DNA of 48,381 nt from Bacillota bacterium (GTDB lineage Bacteria; Bacillota; Bacilli; Alicyclobacillales; SLC66): positions 1-48,381 of the forward strand of contig JAJZCB010000017.1 in the NCBI GenBank assembly GCA_021846285.1, given 5' to 3'. This document shows, one piece after another, positions 7,266-15,936 of this stretch (within the stretch, counting starts at the first letter, position 1; each line of letters starts with the position of its first letter). Position numbers and translations under genes: made by a program. The notes below the pieces were generated by a model. It did no database searches and was not told the DNA's origin. It was given only the letters and a program-made list of their open reading frames with translations.

Positions 7266-8282
7266 ATGGCGGTTGTCGTAGCAGAATTATGGAGAGGCGG
7301 TTATCGGGAATCTGTTCACAGCGGCAATGTCGCGGTGGTCGACGCGCGAGGTCATTTGCTGGCTGCGGCAGGCGATCCACACGGCTTCACATTTCCCCGA
7401 TCGGCGCTAAAGCCAATCCAGACACTGGCCGTTCTCGAATCGGGAGCGGCCGACGCGTTTGCCTTTACCGATGCGGAGATAGCGCTTTGTACAGCGTCAC
7501 ACAGCGCGGAAGCACATCACATCAGCGGCGTCACAGCCATGCTCGCCAAAGCGGGCCTTGATCCTGCACATCTTCGCTGCGGGGCACATCCGCCCTATCA
7601 TATGCCGTCGGCCATTCAGCTTTATGAACAGAGAGAGCAGCCCCAGGCGGTGCACAACAACTGCTCCGGGAAACACACGGGCATGCTGGCGACTGCCAAG
7701 CATCTTCAGGCGCCTCTGGATTCGTATCTGGATATTGATCATCCGGTGCAGCAACTGATTCTGGACGCGCTGTGTGAGATTGCCGAGGTGAACCGCGAGG
7801 AAGTAGCTGTGACAGTGGACGGATGCAGCGCGCCCGCATTTGGGATACCGCTGACTGCCCTGGCGTTGATCTTCGCGCGGTTGGCGAACCCGGACACGGC
7901 CCCGGAGCGTCATCGTCAGGCGTTGCGGCGAGTGCGCGACGCGATGCTTGCGCATCCTGGCATGGTAGCTGGCACCGACTGCTTTTGTACCGATTTGATG
8001 GTGACTGGCAATGGCCGAATCGTGGCCAAAGCCGGTGCAGAGGGCGTGTATGGAGTAGGTTCCCTGGACGATGGCTTCGGACTCGCCGTGAAGGTGCTGG
8101 ACGGGAACAAGCGAGCCGCTGAACCGACAGTTGTCGCTGCGTTGGATCAGTTGCATGCGCTGACCGAGACCGCGCGAGGAGCGCTTGCCTGTTACGCGCA
8201 CCCCATCGTGCGCAATGTCGCCAATATCGATGTTGGGGAGATCAGATCTACTGTAATGCTCAGGCACGATCCTAACGCGTAA
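7266..8282 (+). CDS. L-asparaginase, Rhizobium ReAV-like family (Asparaginase_II)
   Basis: 338 residues of the family typified by the inducible Rhizobium etli asparaginase, unrelated to the EcAII fold. Hallmarks: FPRSALKPIQ with the Ser46/Lys49 pair, TASHSAEAHH, NNCSGKHTGM (Cys133, Lys136) and DGCSAPAFGIP (Cys187). In the R. etli enzyme the equivalents are a Ser-Lys tandem and a Cys/Lys/Cys zinc site, all kept here. It would deaminate asparagine in the cytoplasm. ATG 7266 follows GGGGGAGACGAG. It lies 43 bases after the PASTA gene and is probably in the same transcript. Confidence 0.88.
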   Translation: MAVVVAELWRGGYRESVHSGNVAVVDARGHLLAAAGDPHGFTFPRSALKPIQTLAVLESGAADAFAFTDAEIALCTASHSAEAHHISGVTAMLAKAGLDPAHLRCGAHPPYHMPSAIQLYEQREQPQAVHNNCSGKHTGMLATAKHLQAPLDSYLDIDHPVQQLILDALCEIAEVNREEVAVTVDGCSAPAFGIPLTALALIFARLANPDTAPERHRQALRRVRDAMLAHPGMVAGTDCFCTDLMVTGNGRIVAKAGAEGVYGVGSLDDGFGLAVKVLDGNKRAAEPTVVAALDQLHALTETARGALACYAHPIVRNVANIDVGEIRSTVMLRHDPNA

Positions 8283-8312
8283 CCGCGAACCAATGACAGC
8301 GCCGTCTTTCTA

Positions 8313-8333
8313 GTAATATCCCTTTAATATTAC
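8313..8333. promoter_or_regulatory. AT-rich palindrome upstream of the glucosaminidase promoter
   Basis: GTAATAT and ATATTAC form a perfect 7-bp inverted repeat with a 7-base spacer. It ends 10 bases before the -35 box of the next gene, a position suited to an activator or repressor site. No regulator can be named. Confidence 0.4.
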
Positions 8334-8343
8334 ATTTCTGCGA

Positions 8344-8373
8344 TTGACAGAGTTCCCCCGCCATCTACATAAT
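8344..8373 (+). promoter_or_regulatory. sigma-A-type promoter of the glucosaminidase gene
   Basis: Perfect -35 TTGACA (8344-8349), 18-base spacer, -10 CATAAT (8368-8373). The start codon is 24 bases on, after the ribosome binding site GGAGGGG. Confidence 0.7.
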
Positions 8374-8396
8374 AGGGGCTGGAGGGGAACGCAAAC

Positions 8397-10706
8397 ATGA
8401 TTCGACATCGATCAACAATTTTGGCGCTGGTCATTGCGAGCGCTCTGATGCCTTTTTCTCAGGCATTCGCTCAGGCTGCCTCCTCCCCAGGACCAAGCGC
8501 TGTGCAGTGGCGATGGGCCGCGCAGCAGACTCATGGCGCAAACCGCAGCGGGAACAGCGCGGCGTCCGATGCGCCCTATCTCGTTACATACCCGAACACG
8601 ACAGAAACCTTGCCCAAGCTGTTCGCCGAGTTGAGTCAGGCGCTCGCCTTCGCCGGAAACCGGAAAGATACGATCATTTTGGACGAGAACACAGGAACCA
8701 TCGTGTACACCACTATTCAGAATCCATACGAAGTGATTGCACAACCCGCCGCTGGCTTATCCGGCAATTCCCCGGGCGCGTCTACGAACCAACCCGTCTA
8801 CTACAAGACTGCCGATCAGGCCATTGCGGCCGCTGAGTCCAACGTGAAACAGGTTGTTGTCGATCGTTTGACGGGGGCGATTATCTGGAGCAATGGAGAC
8901 AACTATGAGGTTTCCGGTTCGTCTGGACAAGCTTCTTACCAGACGTATTCCGCCGCACTGTCCGCCGCCCGCTCAATGACTTCAGCCACAGTCGCCGCAG
9001 GTTCCACGGGCGCCGTGCTATGGCAAGCCGATTACACTGTTATGGTAAGCGGCCAGTTTTCTCAGTCCTTCTCCACACTGGCAAACGCTACGGCATACGC
9101 CCAGCAAAAATCCTCCAGTGAAGTCATCGATATCGCCACGGGGAAAGATGTATGGAACAACATCCCACAGTTCGACGTGTACCAGAACGGTATTTTGCTT
9201 AAGCAGTTTGCTTCGGAGAGTGCAGCGATCCAGTTCGCCGAGACACTGACCAACGTGTCAGTGGTGCAAATCTCCAATCAAACAACGGTGTACTCCAATG
9301 TTCCTGCTTACGTTGTCGAGGTCGGATCGAAAATCATTAAAACATTCGTACAGGAAGCTCATGCGATCGCTTTGGCCAAGACTCTGCCTGGTTCGGTGGT
9401 TATTCAGATCAGCAGCAATCAGGTCGTCTGGTCGTCGGGCGGCGCATACGGGGTCTATCGGTATCTGCAACTCGTTCGCACATTTAACTCGCTGACTGAC
9501 GCCATTGCGTTTGCCAAAACGCTGACGGACGTTCAGGTGATTGACACTGCGACAAGCGCGGTGGAGTATTCCAACTATCCTGCGACAGTCAAGAGCCCCT
9601 ACGGCGACACATTTACCGTCGAAAATGGGATGATCGTCGATCACTGGGGAAAGAACAACATCGTCCTTGCTCCCGCCCCTGCTTTCATGACATCAGGACA
9701 GACGTATGTATCGAATGATTATGCTCACTGGTACGAGGTGCAGTCGTCAGGGGATGTCTATGTGGGGCAATGGGAGAATCCGTATCAGACGATGAACCTC
9801 GAGACAGCGTCCACATTGACGGCCGCACAGATCAACGCCTTCTTCGCGGCCAACGCCTCGCCGTCGAGTGTGTTGCAAAACTCGGGTCAGTATTTTGTCG
9901 AGGCCCAGCAGACTTATGGAGTCAATGCGCAGTATCTTGTGGCGCATGCCATCATCGAGTCGGCATGGGGAACATCCTATTTTGCCGAAAATCGCAACAA
10001 TCTGTTCGGGTATATGGCTTACACCAACAATCCCAATGCTGCTGCGACCTTCCGCTCGGTTGAGTACGACATCAATTTTCAGGGCTGGTTCGTTCGCAAC
10101 TCTTATCTGGACGCCAACGGACCGTTTTACAATGGCCCGAATCTCGACGGCATGAACGTCGATTATGCAACCGACCCCTACTGGGCCAACAGCATCGCAC
10201 GGGTGATGAGTGAAATCGCCCCTTACTCGGATACAATCGGCAATCAACCTCCGCTCGGGGAACAGGCGAACAGAAAGGTCTTCCCGTATCCAGCGGGAGC
10301 CATGGGGAAGGCGACTGTGGACGCTACCGTCTATTCGAGCCCGACTGACGCCACGACCGCGGCGCCGACCGCCATTGGGACCATTGCGCAGGGAACGGAT
10401 TTTCCTGTGCTTGGGGATTGCCCGGGGTGGGATCAAGTTAAACTGCCGGGCGGACAGACTGGATTTGTGAACTGGAACGACGTCAGCCTGCAAAATATGC
10501 TGACAGTGACCAATATAAACTATGGGAGCTTTCTCGCCGTCAACTCTGTCGCCAATCCGACGTCCACCACGGATACGATCGACAAACTGACAAACGGCGC
10601 ATACATCGTCCTCCTTAAGGCTCCGGGGAACGGTTGGGACTATATTGCAGACGGCAACGGAAAGGAGGGATGGGTCAGTACACAGTATGTTCAGGTGATT
10701 CATTAG
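8397..10706 (+). CDS. exported endo-beta-N-acetylglucosaminidase with N-terminal repeats and C-terminal SH3 domains
   Basis: 769 residues. A signal peptide (basic MIRHR, hydrophobic core, ending near SQAFAQA) sends it out of the cell. Residues about 55-400 contain some seven degenerate repeats of 40-50 residues, each with an alternating helix/strand pattern like SAAIQFAETLTNVSVVQISN or DAIAFAKTLTDVQVIDTATS. Residues about 490-611 are a glucosaminidase (GH73-type) domain with AQYLVAHAIIESAWGTSYFA and the likely catalytic Glu521, then NNLFGYMAY. Two SH3-like modules end the protein (about 625-695 and 698-768). It would cut glycan strands of peptidoglycan during growth or cell separation. It has its own promoter at 8344. 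Confidence 0.85.
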   Translation: MIRHRSTILALVIASALMPFSQAFAQAASSPGPSAVQWRWAAQQTHGANRSGNSAASDAPYLVTYPNTTETLPKLFAELSQALAFAGNRKDTIILDENTGTIVYTTIQNPYEVIAQPAAGLSGNSPGASTNQPVYYKTADQAIAAAESNVKQVVVDRLTGAIIWSNGDNYEVSGSSGQASYQTYSAALSAARSMTSATVAAGSTGAVLWQADYTVMVSGQFSQSFSTLANATAYAQQKSSSEVIDIATGKDVWNNIPQFDVYQNGILLKQFASESAAIQFAETLTNVSVVQISNQTTVYSNVPAYVVEVGSKIIKTFVQEAHAIALAKTLPGSVVIQISSNQVVWSSGGAYGVYRYLQLVRTFNSLTDAIAFAKTLTDVQVIDTATSAVEYSNYPATVKSPYGDTFTVENGMIVDHWGKNNIVLAPAPAFMTSGQTYVSNDYAHWYEVQSSGDVYVGQWENPYQTMNLETASTLTAAQINAFFAANASPSSVLQNSGQYFVEAQQTYGVNAQYLVAHAIIESAWGTSYFAENRNNLFGYMAYTNNPNAAATFRSVEYDINFQGWFVRNSYLDANGPFYNGPNLDGMNVDYATDPYWANSIARVMSEIAPYSDTIGNQPPLGEQANRKVFPYPAGAMGKATVDATVYSSPTDATTAAPTAIGTIAQGTDFPVLGDCPGWDQVKLPGGQTGFVNWNDVSLQNMLTVTNINYGSFLAVNSVANPTSTTDTIDKLTNGAYIVLLKAPGNGWDYIADGNGKEGWVSTQYVQVIH

Positions 10707-10711
10707 GGCTG

Positions 10712-10720
10712 TGTTATAAT
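10712..10720 (+). promoter_or_regulatory. extended -10 promoter of the envelope operon
   Basis: TGTTATAAT is a perfect extended -10 element (TGN-TATAAT); no good -35 lies upstream, as is common for this class. It begins 6 bases after the glucosaminidase stop and 33 bases before the next ATG. Confidence 0.6.
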
Positions 10721-10752
10721 AATGCGGAATTTAGAAAGTCTGGGGTGAGACA

Positions 10753-11973
10753 ATGGGTGACAGCGTACTGCCGTCCAAGCTAAAATGGCCTTTATACATG
10801 CTTGCGGCATTTCCGATCGTCGATTACTTTTTGCGCATCTATCCATGGGGGATTGTCGGCAAGGCATGGTATGAAATTATCCTGATTTTGTTTGGGTTTT
10901 ATGTGATTCGCGCCCGTCTGTCCGGTGTTCGACGGACATTTTATCCTACGCAGAAATTCGTCATATACATGCTTGTCCTTGGGCTGGCGTATATCCTGAT
11001 GGACGTCGGTTACTTGGCGGTGGCGTTTGCCGGATGGCGCATCGATTTTATGTATATGCTGTACGCTTTGATACTGCCTTATGTCGTGGACAAAGAGGAT
11101 GTCGTGCCGCTCCTGAAATTTATGGTTCTGGCGGGATTTCTGATGGCGATTCACGGTGTGTATGAGTACATCGTGAAAGTTCCTATTCCCAGTTACTGGC
11201 TCAGCCTGGGGGAACATGTGCGTACACGGGTCTATTCGCTGTATGGCAGCCCCAACATTCTGGGATCGTACATGGCGTTCATCGCTCCGACGGCGTTCGG
11301 CATTGCCCTCTATGAAAAGAAGCGGGGTCCGCGGCTGTTTTATGGAGCCGCAGCGGCGGTGAGTTGCATGACACTGCTCTTTACCTACACGCGCGCCGCC
11401 TGGATTGCCTGTTTCATCGGACTGCTTGTGTTCACCTGGTTGATCGACAAACGATTGACGATCCTGACCATTGCTGTCACCGTGCTGGCCGTGCTGTTTG
11501 TGCCGCCTATTCACTCGCGGGTCGCGCTGTTTCTGTCGCCTGTGTACTGGGTCCAGACGGTGCAGAGCGGACGCATCGCACGGTGGGGCAACGCCTACAA
11601 CCAGATGCGCACCAATCCATTGTTTGGAGTCGGGCTCGGTCGTTATGGCGGCGCCGTTGCCGCCCAGTACTTTGGCATCACCTATGTGGACGGCGAGTAC
11701 TTCAAGACACTGGCGGAGATTGGACTTGTCGGACTGATCAGCTTCCTGGGTCTGTTGGTGGTCTATTTGCGCGATGTCTGGCGAGTGATCCACAAAACGA
11801 TGGACAAGCGGATGCGGTACCTGATGATCGGCGTATTTTCGTCTTTAGTCGCCATCATCTGTCATAATGCTGTGGAGAACGTGTTTGAGGACCCTGCCGT
11901 CAACTTCCTGTTCTGGATGGCGGGAACTCTGGTGCTCATCTACGGTGCGGAGGAGGCGGCGGACCGTGGCTGA
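10753..11973 (+). CDS. O-antigen ligase/polymerase-like (Wzy_C/RfaL type) membrane protein
   Basis: 406 residues, ATG after GGGGTGAGACA. About ten hydrophobic segments span the length. The large loop RVYSLYGSPNILGSYMAF and the later segment RWGNAYNQMRTNPLFGVGLG, then DGEYFKTLAEIGLVGLISF, match the Wzy_C pattern of O-antigen ligases and polysaccharide polymerases. It probably joins or polymerises a lipid-linked glycan at the outer face of the membrane. In a Gram-positive this would serve a secondary wall polymer, capsule or glycoprotein glycan; the substrate is unknown. It overlaps the next gene by 8 bases and leads a three-gene operon. Confidence 0.8.
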   Translation: MGDSVLPSKLKWPLYMLAAFPIVDYFLRIYPWGIVGKAWYEIILILFGFYVIRARLSGVRRTFYPTQKFVIYMLVLGLAYILMDVGYLAVAFAGWRIDFMYMLYALILPYVVDKEDVVPLLKFMVLAGFLMAIHGVYEYIVKVPIPSYWLSLGEHVRTRVYSLYGSPNILGSYMAFIAPTAFGIALYEKKRGPRLFYGAAAAVSCMTLLFTYTRAAWIACFIGLLVFTWLIDKRLTILTIAVTVLAVLFVPPIHSRVALFLSPVYWVQTVQSGRIARWGNAYNQMRTNPLFGVGLGRYGGAVAAQYFGITYVDGEYFKTLAEIGLVGLISFLGLLVVYLRDVWRVIHKTMDKRMRYLMIGVFSSLVAIICHNAVENVFEDPAVNFLFWMAGTLVLIYGAEEAADRG

Positions 11974-13627
11974 GTCGAAACTTCTTCGCATGCTGAAGAC
12001 CCCGTTTATGATCGTCTATGCGCTGTGGGCAGTGCTTTTCTACCAATTGACGTTCACAGCGTGGACGCTGGAATATTCGCTGCTCGGAGTTCTGTTCGTG
12101 CTTGCGGCCAGTGTGGCGTTTATCTATGCATTCCCGCGCGGCGACCGCAAGGTGGTGGTCCGGTTTACACTGTTTAGTGTAATGACCAGCGTGGGGATTG
12201 CCAGCTTTGCCAGCGAGCCTCTTGTGTGGCGAATTATTGATTTTGTCGTGTTTCTGGTGTTGGCGCTGATTCTCGGAGGATTTCTGGTAGGCGTCAAGAC
12301 GCGGCGTCTCTTCGTGGTCATCATTGCTATTACACTGTTGCAAGTGTGGGTGCCTTTAGGCGATCTCAGTACACTCGCCTACTTCGATATTCGCTACATC
12401 GGCCACCTGGCCAGTCCTGATTCGCAGGTTCCGAGTCTTCCAGTCGTGGCGATGCCGGATCCTACCCGCCCTGGGCTGCAGGAGATCATCACCCTGCGCG
12501 GGCACAGGCCCGTCAAGAGTGAGGCGCAGGATCTGATCGATATGGCCAATGCCGATCCAGCCCAAGCAACCAGCATCCTGAACGCTCTCAAAGAATTGCA
12601 GAACTCGTATGATGTGATTGCCATTCGTCCTGGTCGTCTGAGATTGATCACCCACTATGCTACGACTCAAGAACTGAGCCAATTGCCATTCTCGTCTCTG
12701 GGATTGGTTGATTTCCCATTTACCACGACCCACTTCCTCAATGTGGCGAACCGCACCAGGATGTACTTATCTCTTTCGGCGGGTCCGGGTTCGCTGCTCT
12801 CCATGTTGATGAGTCCGGGCACAGTGGCGACGTCGATTGCGAACCTCAGCTTGCAGACGGTGACGGCCGAACAGAGCAATTGGAAAAGCGTCACCGGTCA
12901 TTCTGTTGATCAGACAGACGGACTCAGCATTCAGAACGGATATCTGACAGGCACATTTAATGGCGTGCCTGTGCATTTCCGGACTGCCGGCGTCGCTGTG
13001 CTCGGCGTGCATCATATGCTTCCGCTCTCCGTTGGCGGCGGTTCCCAGGCGGTGGTGGAAGGGAACAACACGATACAGGTCGTAGCCCTCCCGCCTGCCA
13101 GGCCCCATGTCATTGCCACGATGCAGGGATCCTACCTGCATCCATTGACGATGGATGTCGTGTTTGCCGATCTGACCGGTTCGCATCAGGATGCGCTGTT
13201 GGTCAACACAGTTCCGGCGCAGATCTTCCAACTGTCATCGACGGGGTCCTGGCAACGCCTGTGGGTGAGCGGACGAGACTCGTTCCGCTTTGAAACAGCA
13301 TTCAAGAGACCAGGCGGCGATCTCCTGATCGCCAATTCCCCGAGCCTCATGAATGCGGCCAAAACGCGCTACCTGGGTGGGTATCTGTACAGGAATGGGC
13401 AACTGGTTCGCGTGTTTCGCGTGTACCATGGCAATTTTGTCGACTTGCATACCGTACATGTGTCTTCCGCATCACAGACGGAACTCCTGACATCTGTATA
13501 TTCTCATCAGGAGATCATGTTGCTTGGACCGCAGGTTCTGCCCTGGCTGTTGTTGGTGGAGGCCGGTTATGGTTTGGCCCTTATCGTGGGCATCGTGCGG
13601 CGAGTAAAGGGGAGGCGGTCCGCGTGA
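11966..13627 (+). CDS. uncharacterised multi-pass membrane protein with large exported domain
   Basis: 553 residues from GTG 11966, chosen because AGGAGG lies nine bases ahead and the start overlaps the upstream stop; the reading frame extends further upstream only as a shadow of the previous gene. Five hydrophobic helices occupy residues about 14-130, then an exported domain of about 390 residues, and one more helix near the C-terminus (LPWLLLVEAGYGLALIVGI). The segment VVFADLTGSHQDALLV resembles an FG-GAP/VCBS-type beta-propeller blade, but a family cannot be assigned. The position between a Wzy-like protein and a lipoprotein suggests a role in surface-polymer assembly (inference). Confidence 0.72.
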   Translation: MAESKLLRMLKTPFMIVYALWAVLFYQLTFTAWTLEYSLLGVLFVLAASVAFIYAFPRGDRKVVVRFTLFSVMTSVGIASFASEPLVWRIIDFVVFLVLALILGGFLVGVKTRRLFVVIIAITLLQVWVPLGDLSTLAYFDIRYIGHLASPDSQVPSLPVVAMPDPTRPGLQEIITLRGHRPVKSEAQDLIDMANADPAQATSILNALKELQNSYDVIAIRPGRLRLITHYATTQELSQLPFSSLGLVDFPFTTTHFLNVANRTRMYLSLSAGPGSLLSMLMSPGTVATSIANLSLQTVTAEQSNWKSVTGHSVDQTDGLSIQNGYLTGTFNGVPVHFRTAGVAVLGVHHMLPLSVGGGSQAVVEGNNTIQVVALPPARPHVIATMQGSYLHPLTMDVVFADLTGSHQDALLVNTVPAQIFQLSSTGSWQRLWVSGRDSFRFETAFKRPGGDLLIANSPSLMNAAKTRYLGGYLYRNGQLVRVFRVYHGNFVDLHTVHVSSASQTELLTSVYSHQEIMLLGPQVLPWLLLVEAGYGLALIVGIVRRVKGRRSA

Positions 13628-14361
13628 AACGACATTCCCTGATTTGGACGGGCGTGGTCCTGTGTTCGGCTCTGCTCACGGGATGCAACTTGCCCTCGGA
13701 TCCCAGTCTGCTGACGCAACTGGCGGTACAGAGGCAACCCGATCCGACGGGCGCCCAAAAGGTGATGACGGCTATTCAGAACATGAATGATGTGTCGACC
13801 TACCAACTGAAGGCGAACATTCAGGTGGCGAGCGGACGATTTGTGCGCACGGTTGACTTTTACGGTTCGGTTCAGCTGCCCAATATTGTGTACATGGATG
13901 AAACCATAGGCGGCGCAAACTACCTGGTATACCAAAACGGCAGTTTTGCTTACCAGAACACAAGTGGAAAGTGGCGGCCCATGCAACCGATCACGGATTT
14001 GGCGCCGTGGCATTCCATGGCCAACCTACTGGTCACTGATCCTCCGAAGGTTGTTTACAAGCTTCCTGATCAAACGGTGGTATCGTGGTATTGCAAAGTG
14101 TATCAGTTTCAAACTGCCGCCACTTCGGCCGTGATCGGCGCTCCCGGAACGCCTGCGCACTCGACGCCTCACCAGGCGCTGTACACAGTATGGGTGGATG
14201 CGCACAGCGGGAAACTGCGGCAAATCGAGGTGCAGTCCACGGTCGGAGTGCCGGGCCTGGGCACCGCCTCTATCGATGCTACCCAACTGTACTTCGGTCG
14301 TAATGGGAAATTGAACATGGTAGCTCCCAGTGATCTGGTGACGCAGATCGAACGCCCGTAA
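13624..14361 (+). CDS. lipoprotein, LolA/LppX-like fold possible
   Basis: 245 residues. GTG 13624 overlaps the upstream TGA by four bases (GTGA), a sign of coupled translation. The N-terminus is a clear lipoprotein signal: basic MKRHS, hydrophobic core and the lipobox LLTGC with Cys21. The mature part begins DPTGAQKVMTAIQNMNDVST and continues with beta strands (YQLKANIQVASG; RTVDFYGSVQLPN; ANYLVYQNGSFAYQ), a pattern like the half-barrel of LolA/LppX-type lipid-binding lipoproteins, though the family is uncertain. It would sit on the outer face of the membrane, beside the products of the two genes before it. Confidence 0.75.
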   Translation: MKRHSLIWTGVVLCSALLTGCNLPSDPSLLTQLAVQRQPDPTGAQKVMTAIQNMNDVSTYQLKANIQVASGRFVRTVDFYGSVQLPNIVYMDETIGGANYLVYQNGSFAYQNTSGKWRPMQPITDLAPWHSMANLLVTDPPKVVYKLPDQTVVSWYCKVYQFQTAATSAVIGAPGTPAHSTPHQALYTVWVDAHSGKLRQIEVQSTVGVPGLGTASIDATQLYFGRNGKLNMVAPSDLVTQIERP

Positions 14362-14450
14362 TACATGCAGCAGGAGTCACTCCTGCCATTCGGCGGATGG
14401 CCGGTCGCGCAGTCGAATCACGCGCTGCGCCTGGTGTCGCGCTTTCGCAC

Positions 14451-14479
14451 TGGCTTTTCCGGGAGTGTTGTGGTACACT
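14451..14479 (+). promoter_or_regulatory. candidate rplS promoter (extended -10)
   Basis: TGGTACACT is an extended -10 (TGN plus TACACT at 14474-14479), with a weak -35 TGGCTT (14451-14456) 17 bases away. It leaves a leader of about 65 bases before rplS. Confidence 0.45.
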
Positions 14480-14549
14480 GTCTAGCGGTATCAGGGCGGT
14501 CCTCTGTCGATAACTGGATACGAACGCCTGTCGGGAGGAGGTTTTCCAT

Positions 14550-14894
14550 ATGCATCCATTGATTCGTGAGATTTCGCTGCAACAGTTGCGCCAGGATCTT
14601 CCCAAGTTTCGTCCGGGCGATACAGTTCGAGTTCACGTGAAAGTCAAGGAAGGCGCCCGTGAACGCGTCCAGATGTTTGAGGGCGTTGTGATCAAGCGGC
14701 GGGGCACGGCCGTCAGCGCCACATTTACAGTGCGCAAGATTTCCTACGGCGTTGGAGTGGAGCGGACTTTCCCTCTGCACACGCCCAAGATTGACAAACT
14801 CGAAGTTGTCAAGCGCGGGAAGGTACGTCGGGCGAAACTCTACTACTTGCGCAAGTTGCGCGGTAAAGCGGCCCGGATCAAAGAGATCAGATAG
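14550..14894 (+). CDS. rplS: 50S ribosomal protein L19
   Basis: 114 residues, standard for L19. The protein shows [52 protein letters not shown] and the basic C-terminus [19 protein letters not shown]19 lies at the 30S-50S interface of the large subunit. AGGAGG stands ahead of the ATG. In most Bacillota rplS ends the rpsP-rimM-trmD-rplS operon; here trmD is absent and the upstream neighbour is an envelope operon, so rplS has its own promoter and terminator. Confidence 0.97.
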   Translation: MHPLIREISLQQLRQDLPKFRPGDTVRVHVKVKEGARERVQMFEGVVIKRRGTAVSATFTVRKISYGVGVERTFPLHTPKIDKLEVVKRGKVRRAKLYYLRKLRGKAARIKEIR

Positions 14895-14901
14895 CGCCAG
14901 A

Positions 14902-14934
14902 AGGGAACTTGGTCAGACCAGGTTCCCTCTTTTC
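14902..14934 (+). terminator. Rho-independent terminator after rplS
   Basis: GGGAACTTGGT pairs with ACCAGGTTCCC (one G-U) across a 3-base loop, followed by TCTTTTC. It separates rplS from rbgA only partly, since rbgA starts 19 bases later and may be read by run-through. Confidence 0.7.
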
Positions 14935-14952
14935 TATTTGGGGGTTGCCAAG

Positions 14953-15807
14953 GTGAGCATTCAGTGGTTTCCCGGCCACATGGCGAAGGCCCGTCGTGAG
15001 GTCGTCGAGAGTTTGAAGTTGGTGGACGCGGTGCTGGAGGTCGTCGATGCGCGCATGCCCGAGGCGAGCCGCAATCCTATGATGGCTGAGTTGACCCAGG
15101 GCAAACCGCGGGTGGTGGTTCTTGCGAAGGCGGACCTTGCCGATCCGGCTGTCACTGCAGAGTATGTGCGGTTATGGAGTACTGAGAGCACGGTGCATGC
15201 GGTGGCGGTCGATGTTCTGCGTGGAACGGGGTTATCGCAGGTCGCTCGCGCCGCCCAACAGGTCACGTCCGAAAAATTCGCCAGACTTGCGCGTAAGGGA
15301 ATCAAACGGCACACCATTCGAGTGGTTGTTGTCGGCATTCCCAATACGGGAAAGTCATCGCTGATCAATCGTCTGGTAGGCAAAAACGTGGTCAAAACCG
15401 GGGATCGCCCTGGGGTGACGCGGCGTCAGCAATGGATTCGCGCTGGCGGCAAGTTGGAACTGCTCGATACACCGGGTATCCTCTGGCCGAAGTTCGAGGA
15501 TCCGACAGTGGCTCTGAAACTGGCCTGGTCCGGGGCGATCAAGTCAACCTTGGTTCGCAGCGAAGAAGTGGCGGTTGAGTTGTTGCAGTGGCTGTCGCTG
15601 TTTTATCCAGAGCGATTGCAGGATCGTTACGGGGTCGTTGCAGAGGGCGACGATCTGGACGGGGTTCTCCCGCAAATCGCGCGCCGACGCGGGGCGATTC
15701 GGGCAGGGGGAGAACCGGACGTCGGTTTGGCGGCCGAATTGGTTTTGCGTGATGTGCAGACGGGCCTGCTCGGGCCGATTAGTTTCGATCGACCCGCTGA
15801 TCTCTGA
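14953..15807 (+). CDS. rbgA: ribosome biogenesis GTPase RbgA (YlqF)
   Basis: 284 residues from GTG 14953, with GGGGG ahead. The GTPase motifs come in the circularly permuted order of the YlqF/YawG family: G4-like VVLAKADL (55-62) first, then G1 VGIPNTGKSSLINRL (127-141), the GDRPGVT region, and G3 LLDTPGI (170-176). The N-terminus IQWFPGHMAKARRE is the family signature. RbgA is essential for late 50S assembly in Bacillus. It keeps its usual place after rplS. Confidence 0.95.
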   Translation: MSIQWFPGHMAKARREVVESLKLVDAVLEVVDARMPEASRNPMMAELTQGKPRVVVLAKADLADPAVTAEYVRLWSTESTVHAVAVDVLRGTGLSQVARAAQQVTSEKFARLARKGIKRHTIRVVVVGIPNTGKSSLINRLVGKNVVKTGDRPGVTRRQQWIRAGGKLELLDTPGILWPKFEDPTVALKLAWSGAIKSTLVRSEEVAVELLQWLSLFYPERLQDRYGVVAEGDDLDGVLPQIARRRGAIRAGGEPDVGLAAELVLRDVQTGLLGPISFDRPADL

Positions 15808-15936
15808 CGCAGTCATGGCCTGACGGCCGCCGGCAGATGTACGCAAAATTGCCAGGAGGAAAAGACGGACGATTTTCGCATAAAACGCAGGAATTTACAT
15901 GATCTCTGGCGAATTCGAATCAATGGAGACAAACGA

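Noticed and set aside
9747-10703. 318-codon minus-strand frame
   Set aside because: It is antisense to the glucosaminidase catalytic and SH3 part and has a shadow-like composition.
10792-11793. 333-codon minus-strand frame
   Set aside because: It is His/Gln/Asp-rich, with the typical composition of antisense to a membrane protein.
14370-14386. Terminator after the lipoprotein gene (GCAGGAGT/ACTCCTGC palindrome)
   Set aside because: The loop would be too small for the full stem and no T-run follows; it may be a chance palindrome.
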